Notes: generated by a model not told the origin, from the sequence alone. DNA of 60,000 bases from Liolophura sinensis (GCF_032854445.1 NC_088299.1:3511001-3571000), one strand, 5' to 3'. Positions 1 to 10,652 are shown, numbered from the stretch's first letter. Numbers and translations are program-made.

Positions 1-747
1 GTCTTAGTTGTCATCTTGTTTCTAACCAGTCACATTCCTTATTTTCAATAATCCGGACGACAGCGAGACGGCTGATTGCCTGTTTTGAGTATGTGTCCCC
101 GACCCGTTTTACTTACCCAGAAGATTATAGAGTTCCGATCCATCAGCAATGACCCATTTTCCCTCTCAATAAATGCCCCTATAAACCTCCAAAATCTTTA
201 ATCTGATCCTGTAAAGCGTGTGACTTACGTTTATGTTGAATTGTTATCATAATCTACAGCGACATATTAGATTGTAGTGATATTTGCAGCTATTGTTACT
301 ATACAGTTTAAACAGGCTGACCTGATTAACTCAACTGAGAACAGTTATTTTTCAGAGTGAAACCAGTGCTTTTTCCCCTTTATTTGAGAACCTACAGCTA
401 TAGAAAATTATACAGCATGTTCAGACGAAGACAAAGTTTATGAACGAAATTACATTCCTTTAATTCTTCGGGTGTTCCAATACATATTTTAAAAAACTTG
501 CACTCAGTTGTAATTTTTAAGAATAATATATAGAATATAGAACTTTTTTACAAAAATAAATTTCATATATTTTAGCGACATATAATATATTTTGGCCTGC
601 AAGTGTTACAGATGTCAATTGATGTTAGTGAAGTCACTTGCTTTAATTTTTCTGTTGGACAAACTGAGAGGGTTGATCGTGTACTGTATAGTCCTAAACA
701 TGTACTAGCTGTGTATAATACTTAAGTGTTCTTTTTCTATTGGCCAG
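1..747 (+). other. GRL-0 intron 3 (partial)
   Basis: Non-coding and nearly colinear with the last intron of GRL-4. At 356 it has the acceptor-like site ttatttttcag, followed by a phase-0 frame starting SETSAF that stops after 15 codons (TAG at 401-403). The matching frame in GRL-4 stays open for 35 codons. Confidence 0.6.
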
Positions 748-864
748 ATTGCCGGCGCCTTCGTCACATACTTCATCGTCCTCATACAGTTCCAGCAGCC
801 CATCAGATCTGTGGAGACGCCCCTGTGCAACTGTAGCCAATCTCTTATGAACGCTACTATATAA
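748..864 (+). CDS. GRL-0 last exon (partial gene, gustatory-receptor-like)
   Basis: Terminal coding exon of a chemoreceptor gene whose earlier exons lie before the window. The acceptor is tggccag, the frame is phase 0, and 38 codons end in TAA. It encodes the last membrane helix, IAGAFVTYFIVLIQFQ, with the T-Y-x5-Q-F signature of insect-type gustatory receptors, then a short tail PLCNCSQSLMNAT with two Cys and the sequons NCS and NAT. Positions 1-747 are the preceding intron: they align closely with intron 3 of GRL-4 (27650-28417), and the exon differs from GRL-4's by only a few bases. The product is inferred to be a multipass plasma-membrane chemoreceptor; the ligand is unknown. Confidence 0.85.
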   Translation: MAGAFVTYFIVLIQFQQPIRSVETPLCNCSQSLMNATI

Positions 865-1890
865 TTCCATAATATATGTCTCTAGATATTCTTGATTACG
901 GTGTAAACATCAATCAGATAAATCAAATAAATAAGCCTTTAGATCAGTAATGAACATTGCGTTAAGTTTCCTTAAAATAAACAGGCTAATAAACGTTATT
1001 GTACAACAGATTGACTGATACGAACTTAAGACGATATTTTGGGGATTATCCTGAGACGTTTTTGTCGCTGTGTACTGATCCCTTCTGAAAAGCCTATAAA
1101 ATTTTATGTCACGATAGGAGGCAAGGTACCGCACATTTGTAGGGCTTATAATGCAAGTATGGGTGTATTTAATTGGCCCATTGGGAAAATATTGTTAACA
1201 TCATGTACAGTACCGTATGTTTCTTAATGTACTATGTATTAACAAAATACTTCGAAAGCGAGAGCTTCTCTCTTTCTATCACACTGGTACTTTCTTAATA
1301 TGAAATAGATCTAAATGGAAAAGATGGTTTAATTTGTGATTTAAAGGAAAAGAGAAACGAAATTTTGAATGGGTTTCAATCGATTGGAGATCTTTTTTTC
1401 TGAATGTAAGCCCCACGCCCACTTAAATCTGTTTTAATATAAGCAGTAGGCAGTTCACAACAACATGACACTACTGTCAGCACAAACTTCTGGCGAAAAG
1501 ACAGAGTTGTGATCTAGCTATATGCCAATTTATATATGCGTCCCTCGTATCAAAGATTTTCTTGTACTTACAAGTACGTCCATCATGGGCTGTATACTTT
1601 GTACTGTGTGTTGATTGGTGAGTTGTATAAATTCACATCTTACTCACAACGGACTTGATCTGTACATACAGCCTACAGTCCTGTACAGTGTGATGTTTCA
1701 TGACAGCTGATTGCTTTGCTGACGGAAGCCTTATACGGTTTACGTTGCCCAATATATACTTACCACACAGATGTTTATGTCGCTAAAGTTTAACGGTAGG
1801 CACTCATGGTATCAGTAATTCTGACAAACGTTATTTGAATGAAATATGGCCAATTCATCTTCAAACAAATCGCACTGTAACTGACTGCAT
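865..1890 (+). other. Intergenic, duplicated 3' flank of the GRL-0/GRL-4 type
   Basis: I see no gene. The stretch is the sister of 28535-29740 downstream of GRL-4. At 886-933 it keeps only the 3' tail of a SINE (tattcttgattacggtgtaaac, then AAT-rich) whose fuller copy is at 28556-28724. It passes without a visible break into the upstream flank of GRL-1, which suggests the two receptor types were neighbours before duplication. Confidence 0.6.
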
Positions 1891-2187
1891 TTGAAGTATG
1901 CATTCACAAGCTTGAGTCATATGATAACAGAACGTGAACTCTCGTTATATCCTTACAAGGATCTGTATGGCATCTGGTGGATAATCGAGTTCATTTCAAA
2001 TAATTGGAACACCTTTCGACCAGTGAAATGACACAGCGAGGTTGATGTTCGGACCAGAGAGAGTGTCCCTCTTAATAGCACTAGGGAGGTATTACATCAC
2101 ATGATTAAACAATCGATTTAAAAACAACATATGATGAAAAACTTCGAGATTTCATTAGATATATTATAAAAGACTCCAGCACAGAAA

Positions 2188-2400
2188 GTCAAACTGAGGC
2201 AAAGACGACAATGTGATGGTTGGCAATTGGTCAAACGTAACCGTTTGAAAATCTGGCCTCTTGTCAACTTACTGCAGTTATAGTTTTGTTCCAATTTTTC
2301 ATGTAAATGCTTAAACGGTAAAAACCGACGCGTCCATTTTCACAATGGCTTTCTGTAAGATTAGGTGAAAAAGTGTACAGGAATGTTAATTGTATGCTAT
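2188..2400 (+). repeat. ~250-bp interspersed repeat 'R250', copy upstream of GRL-1
   Basis: Member of a recurrent block with the signature acgacagtgtgat, tggcaattggtcacacgtaacc, cttgtcaacttact, atgtaaatgc, aggtgaa, gttaatt. It lies about 1 kb before the start of GRL-1, and equivalents lie before GRL-5 (32250) and GRL-psi6 (41900). I saw no coding capacity and no clear terminal repeats. Confidence 0.6.
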
Positions 2401-3005
2401 TAAATCCCGTAGCCGATTTTTCGAATTTACAGCACAAACATGATGAAAAACGGTTCTGACTGTTATCGATTGCGAATGTCGGCTTTTATATTTTGATTGG
2501 TCAGACTTTTTAGGAAACACATTGCCTGGATATCGAATAAAATTCTCCTGTTTTTGTGTCACAGAAACTTTTTTACGTCACAAATTGAAGCATTGTTTAC
2601 ATTTCTGAGCGCCGAAAACCATAACTCCATCGGGTCCATTACAATCAATATTCACGTGTGCATTAAAGCTATTTTCGATGTCATTCATACAAAGAGAAAT
2701 CTATCTGTGACAATCTGAGTACACCAGAGTCCATTAACCCTGGGGTTAGCTTACTTAAGCTGTTAGCGTTTCCGGAACGATTCCATATTTGGTTGCTGAT
2801 TAGCGATGGTAAACCGTAATGGACTGTTGATTAATTGCTACCTGCAAATTGAAATCGTGTCATTTAACACAGAGTGTATGGCAATGATTGAGCACAGAAA
2901 AAATTTTGCCGTGGAGAGTGCTGTGTAAACCACCGGTTAAACACCATGACTGAAATGACTGGAAGCAACGAACGGACGAGACGTTAGTTAAACATTCAAC
3001 CAATC

Positions 3006-3208
3006 CTTACATGTCGGAAATGCAAAGTCACGTTGATAGTTTGGGTTTCAACTTTTCCAAGATATTTCTTTGCTTTCAACCAGTCTTGTTTCGCAGTTCG
3101 TGTATCACGATTTGCCAGTTGGCGGCCACGGGATCCAAAATTGTCATCGACTCATAGAAATAGACAGGTAGCAATATTCACTCGAAGGCACACATCTGGC
3201 AATCTCAA
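3006..3208 (+). promoter_or_regulatory. Conserved upstream block of GRL-1 (promoter/5' UTR)
   Basis: This stretch is shared with the upstream sequences of GRL-5, GRL-psi6 and the more diverged GRL-7. The best core is acgatttgccagttgg at 3107-3122 (acgattcgccagtcgg in GRL-5 and GRL-7), 86-107 bases before the ATG. A second core, agcaatattcactcgaa, lies about 35 bases before the ATG. There is no obvious TATA box. Whether this is promoter or 5' UTR cannot be told from sequence alone. Confidence 0.45.
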
Positions 3209-6200
3209 ATGCCACGGATTATACCCCTGATGTCGTCGTCTACCGTAATGAAATCTTACCCAAACCAAGACTGTGAAAATGGCCAGAAACCGGCAGCGAA
3301 AATCGACGCCTGTCTGAAGGACAAACCGTTCCAACTGTCCAGACCTCTTGTGGTCTCCATGAGCCTTTTTGGTCTCCTATTTCTGAACTGTAAGAACCGT
3401 AAGTGGTCCAGAATAACAAGAGTGTATTCTTTATTCGTCGTGCTCCTCTTCTGGGTCAGTTTTATTCAGCTGTTCTTCGCGTATAGAGATGAACATTTCG
3501 GAGCAGAATCGTTCTTCAAAGTGGTTGTACATCTGTGGTATCTACACAACTGTGTGAATGCCCTTGTCACGTACAAAGCCTGCAACAACGAGAATCGCTT
3601 TGTTGAGTTTCTTCTCAGATGGTCCAGGCTCCTCAAGACAAATCGCGGGATTTCTCCACACGATACGAGCTTCAGCATTTCAAACTATGAACGCAGAGTT
3701 AAAAGAAGATTCATCTTATTTTTGACAATTGGCTGGATTCTTATGTTTGTGAATATCGGGTATAATGGTTATTTTCTCTTTAATACTAATCATATGGAGT
3801 TTGCCATCGCACCTGTGTCATCCGGTCACTCCTTTGTCGTACCCATGAGAGTAATATCAGCCGTTGTTCAAGTGTACATGTCCGCAGCTTGGGTATTCAC
3901 GTTGTTAATGTTTATGATGATGTCAGGCGTCATTTACCGCGAGTTCCAAACATTCAATGATGACTTCTGTCAGGCAATCTCCCCGGAGGGAGACATCGCT
4001 GAATTGGAATGGTTTAGACGACGTCATGAAGATATCTGCCAAATGGTGGATAGTGCAGATGATGTTTTGAGTGCCTTCAACGCCGCTGGAATTTTTTTCC
4101 CCACTTGTGTGGCAATGTTGTTGTTATATAACATCGTAACCAGCCCAAAGATAACAGCTGACCCATCGCTTATAGTGGCTTACTCTTTCTGGTTAGGAGT
4201 TTCATGTTTTTATTTGGTGTTGATTTCATACGGAGGAGGCTACCTTAATCACATGGTAAGTTTTGTATATCTTTAATGTATCCTTGTTTAAGTACATGTA
4301 GTACATTTGAGCTTAATTTATACTTAATGGCTTTGTGCCACAAAAAATCCTGGCCAAGATTATTGGCCTTACGCGTGAAACAAACCTGACCCATGTCAGG
4401 GAACCGTTCGGATCGGCGTTCGGTGCAGTGTCTGAGCTGTAACTTTCTTCTTTAATTCTTTATGTGAATAGGAAGCGGTCATCTGTCAGCGAATCTTTTC
4501 TATTGAGATCGATACCTCATTCGATGTGTTTGCTCATTCCAGCATTATAAAATATAATTAAGGACACAGAGTAACTGCAGAGCACTGACGACAGTGTAAT
4601 AACTTTCAAGTGATCACACATAGGTGGGGAAACACAGCCTCTTGTCAATTTACTTGTACCTTAGTTAGGGTTTTATTCCAACTTTTGCTTGAGCAGAATT
4701 AGGTAAGACAATATGCAATGATGTTAATTACAATTTAGTAGACCCGTCATTGGTCTAGAATTACTCACAATGCTGTGTTGTCATTACATCTAACATACAA
4801 TAACATTAAAAGAATGTTTTAAGAAAGAATTCCGTTTGTATGGCTTATCAAAATGTTGCTGTCGATCACTCATCAGTCACCAAAATGGCATGGGACTTGA
4901 ACTCGCTTGATTAGAATCAATATGTGTCACACATGTTTTAAGCTGCCGAGTGGCGCTTCGGTTCCCTCCAAATATAATATATACAAAACATTCGGTAGCA
5001 AAAACCAATAGAACACTTCACCGAAGCTCAATTTGTTGGTTAATTTCTGAGGTTCGTTTATTACTATATACGTACTTTGTCAACAAACATATTGCTAAAG
5101 AAATAAAACCGGTACCATGTTTCCCTTTGTCAGGCACATGCCCCTCTGAAGGCACTTCACAAAATCCAAGCTAAAGAGGCCACACCCGAGTTTTCACTTC
5201 AGGTAAGAGAAAGCCCCTGAACCGAAAAAGGTCCACAGTTCACTGTAATATTGCATTCTTCTGGATGGACAAGTTGTTGTCACTAGAACCTTTGTTCATT
5301 CTCGGAATTCGACTGTTATTATTTTGTGCTCTTTTGTGAACTGTATGCGTAATGTCAACATGAACTTTCTGAAAGTCGCAAGATGATCTCTCTTGCAACT
5401 TTTCCTATAATCGGGAGCCTTTATAGATTAATATCCAAATACGGATAATTTACAATTTTACAACTGAAAGTGTTCTTTTTGTCATACAGACGGCTTGAGA
5501 AGAGACCTTGGTCTTCCTTGCACAGATATGTGTCTTAAGAATTTGTACCGTCAGGACTATGTGTTGTCTCCTAGAAATCCAACAAAAGTGGACAGATTTC
5601 TGTCACAGCACTGGCAAAACTATTTGTTAGTGAAGTGTCGTTAATATACCGTCGTAAATTAAAAATATGGAGACTTAAAAATATTACATTTCAGTAATTT
5701 TGACATATTCGTACTCATATGAAAACAAAGTCTGCCAGTAGAAGTGAGGAATTTACCTAGATGTGTTGTTGGTAAATCATATCATCGAATTTCAACAATT
5801 TATTGATTCATCCAACGTCCTATGAATGCTAACTTTTACAAAGAGGCAAAACAAAGAAAGCAATGTTGATTTTGCGGTTAATGTAACGGTGATCTGTTTT
5901 AATGACACCGGAATTCTGTAAATTAAATATATGTAAGGAATCGTAGCATAGAGAGTAGAGAAATTCAAGGTGGATATAACTTTATTTGGCATCTGCTTTT
6001 GAGGTGCAGTTCTTCCGTTAGACATTTTCGACTTGCAGCAGTTAGTACGTGAGATTTTGTTTATTGAATGCTCATTCCAAGCTGACTTCTTCTTAAGTTG
6101 ACGTAGATAGGATCGACAGCATTAGTACAACTAATTTACCCATGAATAAAATTAGCTTTGGGAACATTTTAGGAATTCTGTAAATTTATATCAGTATGAC

Positions 6201-7590
6201 TAGAAGGAAATATTATATTATTGTAAGGAAGATTTTGTCGTTGTTATATCGTTTCTATAGAGATAATGTAGTACCAGAATACATAGATGTTGTTGTAGAC
6301 GAATTTCCTTTCTCAAATAACTAAGTAATCCAACCTGTATCATATTGAATTGCCCTTCATAGATTTAAAGGCAAATCCCAGTGTTATGTGATGCCAGGCT
6401 ACTATTAAATGAACTATTTTCCCAAGATTGTTTAAAATTTAAAAAAATGAATATGTTAAAATGTCTCTTCCGCAGATGACAATGTTTTTAAACAAACTGA
6501 CAGGAGAGGCCATTGGGCTGACAGCCTTGGACATGTTTGTGATTGACAAACCAACAATTCTGACGGTAAGTTGGTTGAAGTATCATAAGTAGGTAAAGAA
6601 AGTTTCTCCCGTTTACAGCTAGAAGAGCGTTTTTTCTTTCTGGTTGGTGGTTACTGGCAACTCAGTAGTTCTCAAGAAGCCAAGATTATGCTACAAGCAT
6701 TCTGACTTTAATCTGGTATAGTTTCAAATGAAGGCGAGGTTACGCTACAACCACATTGAGTTTATTTACATCGGGCTGAAGACTCAATTACACACAATAG
6801 AGCCATTTTCTGTTATCGGATATCACTGGTAAGAGATCCAATTCTGTGATTGATTGAGGTTAACGTCATGCTCAAGAAGTTTTCAAATTTTTGACGACGG
6901 CTAGGCTTAGAAATGACCAAAACGGCAATTAACGTTGTAAAGCCCCGACCTTTTCCAGGTTCCTGACAAACCACAGGACAAACTGGCACCAAAAACAGCC
7001 AGAGTTGTGTCGGAATACGCCATCTCATCGTTGAAGGGCTTGAAAGTTACAACGGGCTAGCGAACCAACACTTTGACTACCTGAGTCATCGATGCATTAT
7101 GATTAATTCGATTTTGACAACAAGCTTTAGAACATAAGGTTCTAAGGGCCTTATATTCATCGTGATTTATGAATAACATAACTACATGGAATATGGTACA
7201 CGATTTGGATACTTCATTTGTTTGCCAAGAACATTCCTTTCGCCTTTATCGCTGAAAACTGTCCAGTGCGCCTAACTTTTGTGCATTATATACTTGTTTT
7301 GCTCTTCGGTGGTTTGTGTTAAAGGCAGATTTGGGAATGAGTCTTGAGGCTGATAACCTGGTTTCTGTTAACGACTGGTACACGAATGTCTGTTTCTACG
7401 CAGGCATTTACAAAAAGAGAATGATAACCAGGAGAGAGATGGAAAGTCCGACCAGTCCACGCTGACTGATTTTTATGTTTCTATTCCACAGATTGCCGGA
7501 GCCTTCATCACGTATTTCATCGTCCTCATACAGTTCCAGCAGCCGTCGAGTGCTTCTGCTTCCACCGTTTGTAACTGCACGGGATTGTAA
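3209..7590 (+). CDS. GRL-1, gustatory-receptor-like 7-TM chemoreceptor
   Basis: Intact four-exon gene of 434 codons: 3209-4255, 5134-5202, 6476-6565 and 7492-7590. All introns are phase 0 with GT-AG ends. Exon 1 encodes a charged N-terminus and about six hydrophobic segments (near residues 45-60, 72-92, 103-122, 166-188, 212-243 and 297-342). The loop after SPEGDIAELEW is amphipathic, as in the intracellular loop before TM6 of insect Grs. Exon 2 (AHAPLKALHKIQ) and exon 3 (NKLTGEAIGLTALDMFVID) match the pre-TM7 region. Exon 4 holds TYFIVLIQF and a tail with CNCT. The ATG was chosen because MPRI is shared with GRL-4 and GRL-5. Family members are plasma-membrane receptors or ligand-gated channels; the ligand here is unknown. 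Confidence 0.92.
4583..4800 (+). repeat. R250 repeat copy in intron 1 of GRL-1
   Basis: Second copy of the ~250-bp repeat (gacgacagtgtaat, cttgtcaatttact, gatgttaattacaatttagtaga, cattggtctagaatt). The same intron position is occupied in GRL-5 and GRL-psi6, so this insertion predates the unit duplication. Confidence 0.6.
5490..5644 (+). other. Exon-like open frame in intron 2 of GRL-1
   Basis: A good acceptor (gtgttctttttgtcatacag) is followed by an open frame of 50 codons from GGC at 5492 to TAA at 5644, beginning GLRRDLGLPC and containing TKVDRFL and WQNY. The frame is one that a splice from phase-0 exon 2 would not read: in phase 0 the segment gives T-A-stop. It recurs in GRL-5 (35761-35894) and GRL-psi6 (46145-46305). 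It could be an exon of an unrecognised nested transcript, a relic of another gene, or a poison exon. I do not recognise the peptide. Confidence 0.45.
6959..7060 (+). other. Candidate alternative last exon in intron 3 of GRL-1
   Basis: The acceptor ccccgaccttttccag is followed in phase 0 by 33 open codons (VPDKPQDKLAPKTARVVSEY..., ending TTG) and TAG. Spliced after exon 3 it would replace TM7 with a polar, helix-prone tail. Copies are at 37240-37371 and 47480-47581. Differences between copies are mostly amino-acid-changing, so selection on it is not shown. Just upstream (about 6845-6910) is a worn SINE-like piece. Confidence 0.35.
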
Positions 7591-8348
7591 GGACGAGACA
7601 ATACTACACCTCACTGAATACCTGTTGAAGAAATTCAGTTAGAGATTTTATTGTGAACCGAAAACAGGGTACTTTAGAATCCGTTAGATCGTGTCACGTC
7701 ACGTCTGGACTAAATTAGAAGCAGTGACAAAGCTCTTAGTTAATCTGATTGGTTGAAATGGTTTATATGGTCGCCTGACCTGCAAAATGGAGACCCAGAT
7801 GAAGCTGGCTAGATTCACAGATTCCCTCTATGCATGGTCAGGTTGCAGGCTAATGTGACCATTTGCTGTAATTAGGAAATTACTGGTATCTCGTGAAAAC
7901 GGCATTTTAGTGTCTGGAGGATGAATTATGCCTATGGCACTCATGTGATCACTGCTCCTGATTCCGCTTCAGCCATGGTGCTACTAAGTGTGTAGTTTTA
8001 TTCCTGATGCTGTATTTTTTGTATTTTTCAACGCTGAGCCAAATCAATCGTAAAAGAAACGGTGTATGTCCTTATGTAATGTCAAATATACAACACCTAT
8101 TTCCGTCCTAAAGAAGAGCGATTAAGTGATAATCGATTAAACTAAACATTATGCCAAGTTTTAATCAAAGTTACGAGATTTTTCCTCCCAAACAGTTTAG
8201 TTTATTTAAGCGTCAATCGTAACCACAAATCCATTAACAGGTCGGACCGATGCATTGTCCTCATACATGATATAAGGACGACCATGTTTAACGGTTCTTT
8301 ACAACAGGCACAATTTGTAATAACACCTTTATGCTAGCGTCAGCGGAA

Positions 8349-8480
8349 ATGCCGCTAGCTCCGGAAACAAACCGGAACCTGGACAAAATTAATGATCCGG
8401 TCTGCCAGTACAAAATCGAGGCTTGACTGGAAGGGAAACCGTTTCAGCTGGCATAACCTCTGGTGGTCTCCATGATTCAT
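8349..8480 (+). pseudogene. GRL exon-1 5' relic, copy A
   Basis: Starts ATGCCGCTAGCTCC and in frame resembles the receptor N-terminus: KIEA-stop-LEGKPFQLA-stop-PLVVSM, against KIDACLKDKPFQLSRPLVVSM in GRL-1. There are two in-frame stops (TGA, TAA), and similarity fades where TM1 should begin. Sister relics sit at the same place in copies B (38462) and C (49322), so a second receptor gene was already broken, or was broken in parallel, in this unit. Confidence 0.75.
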
Positions 8481-9369
8481 TGTGCAACCAATGGAACAAG
8501 TCGTTGCATTAATTGGACTTTGAAAACATGTTAGTTCGTGTCTCATTTGTTGAGTTCAGATGTGAGGCTTTATTGACGCAGAGTCGTGCGTGTTACGATC
8601 AAGGGGAGATGACTCTTAAGGTACTGCCACCAGACAGGCTTCTGTGTGCGATGAATACTTCCAGAGAATTGAATCCTTTCAAGAGAGATGATATCCTTTT
8701 GGACAGTGAAATTGTTCTTTAAATCTACTCCGATTCCGAATTGTGGAAAGATTACACTTTCCGTCCAAGAAGTTACCTATCAGACATGGCTGCTGAAAAT
8801 TATTTGATTGATGATAACAATCAAAATTATTAAAAAATGAGAATTCCAGATTAGAACTATTATTTTAGCGCCTATCAATGTTCATTTTGAAGCCTTAAAA
8901 CTTGACTAGTTTTGTACTATTAGGTAAACCGGAAACGAAATACAAGACATTTTCCATTTGTGGTACATGAAAAACCGCAAGCAAAATCGTCACCAATCAG
9001 AATTTTTAATTTGAACCAATTTTTAAAGGCCTCGCAAAGCATCAGTAATACATTGCAAGTTGTGTATTAATGATTTAAGCGATCATTGAAAATGTTGGAA
9101 ATACTTGATTTACGGTAAACTGAAGTTGACTGGCAAAATTATTTTACGGATGAGGTCGAAATTGAATAGTGTTGTTAGTCCTATCTATATACATTTACGG
9201 AACAGTTTGGTTTCCCAGTTTGGAGTACTCTTTTTTTAGAAGGATTTCAATGATTTTCTTCTACTTAATTGTCTTGGTACCATTCCAAATGTTAAACGTA
9301 GTGTGGATGTAACCATCAGGTGGGAATGTTTGAAACCCAAAGCGTATTGTGCTTGTCAATGAATGGCAG
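8481..9369 (+). other. Intergenic, copy A
   Basis: I see no convincing gene. It aligns with 38600-39460 in copy B and, with insertions, 49450-51000 in copy C. Short matches to later exon 1 (for example tcatttgttgagttcagatg near 8546) hint at an extension of the relic with internal deletions. Confidence 0.45.
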
Positions 9370-9845
9370 TGACTGTAATTCGCAGCCAAGTATGAAAGTT
9401 TGCAATTGTTAGTATCTGCACTCCGCAGCCAAGTATGGCTGTTAGCAATCGCTAATGTCTGCAATTCGCATCCAAGTATGACTGTTTGCAATTGTTAGTG
9501 TCTGCAATCCGCAGCAGATTATGCCTGTTAGCAATCGCTAATGTCTGCAATTCGCAGCCAACTATGACTGTTTACAATTGTTAGTGTCTGCAATCCGCAG
9601 CCAAGTATGGCTGTTATCAGACGCTAATATCTGCAATTCGCATCCAAGTATGGCTGTTAGCAATCGCTAATGTCTGCAATTTGCATCCAAGTATGACTGT
9701 TTGCAATTGTTAGTGTCTGCAATCCGCAGCCAAGTATGACTGTTAGCAATCGCTAATGTCTGCAATTCGCAGCCAAGTATGACTGTTAGCAATTGTTAGT
9801 GTCTGCAATCTGCAGCCAAGTATGGCTGTTAGAAATTGTTAGTGA
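9370..9845 (+). repeat. 43-bp minisatellite, copy A (about 11 units)
   Basis: Head-to-tail units of about 43 bp: gcagccaagtatgactgtta then gcaatcgctaatgtctgcaattc. Two unit types alternate (tttgcaattgttagtg versus ttagcaatcgctaatg), giving an 86-bp higher-order period. Orthologous arrays are shorter: about 6 units in copy B, about 3 in copy C, and about 3 near 52490. Confidence 0.9.
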
Positions 9846-10541
9846 TTTTTCGGAAATACAGTTATGATAGCGCTTGCATCACATTGGACAGTAAATTCAA
9901 TGTCTCTTATTGGCGAAAGTTTTTTAAATTAATTTGATTGATTGTCGGTTTACACTATACTCAAGAATAGTTCGCTTACACGACAGACACATGCTGTGTT
10001 TAGCCTGTGTTGATTTTTCTCCAGTCTGTCTTCACTTAGGCTACATTTACATTCCTCCAAGTAAGCCTGACTGCGGTCATTCAAGTGATATATTCCTAAT
10101 TGTCACCACAAATAATCATTTTCTTGCTGCTGTAATGCTGCCTGCTTTGAGCATGGCGCAAAACACCAGTCAATCAATCAAGCAAGCAAAGATCAGCTGA
10201 AATTAATAAACAGATCCTTAACATTGATCAGTTTATCTACACACCACTGTGATGCCTGAGGTAGACAATCCACATCATGAGCAGGAATCCTGTAGAAAAC
10301 TTGAAAACTGGCTACCTTCTCAGGTGCAGAACATGAAAGGCGAAGTTTTGGCCTTCCAACCTGAGTATACAATGACTGAATACAGACCCTGCCGTTTATT
10401 TACATGTACCTTCAATTTGCTCCATGCTACAATGTAGTTTCAATTTGCATTTGCAGAATAAATAATTTGCATGCATGCCCAGATTTTGGTAACTGAGATT
10501 TATGTTTGATGCTTCAAATTTCCTTTTCATATTTTTTACAG
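9846..10541 (+). other. Intergenic, copy A, with SINE-like fragment
   Basis: Unique to copies A and B apart from the start, which copy C shares. Near 9930-9985 a piece resembles the reverse complement of SINE family 1 (gattgattgtcggtttacac, ctcaagaata, cttacacgac). I cannot assign a gene. Confidence 0.4.
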
Positions 10542-10652
10542 GTGGGAACCTCACAGAATTGTGTGTATTTGAATGCAGGGTCATTGATGTTAAACATCTC
10601 AGATGCAGAGATTGACACATCAGCAGAAGCACTATCAAAGAAGAGAAAGTAG
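10542..10652 (+). other. Terminal-exon-like frame, copy A
   Basis: The acceptor tccttttcatattttttacag is followed by a 36-codon frame (VGTSQNCVYLNAGSLMLNIS, later DAEIDTSAEALSKKRK) ending in TAG. The copy at 40422-40547 keeps the frame with conservative changes but runs past the former stop. It looks like the last exon of an unidentified protein with a basic C-terminus, possibly captured by the duplicon. No upstream exon was recognised. Confidence 0.3.

Noticed and set aside
6813-7028. Minus-strand frames starting MRWRIP in intron 3 of three receptors
   Set aside because: Present in all copies simply through duplication; the opposite strand has the acceptor and the phase-0 frame, which explains the similarity better.
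9261-9491. Minus-strand frame over the minisatellite
   Set aside because: A product of the repeat unit being open in one frame; no independent support.
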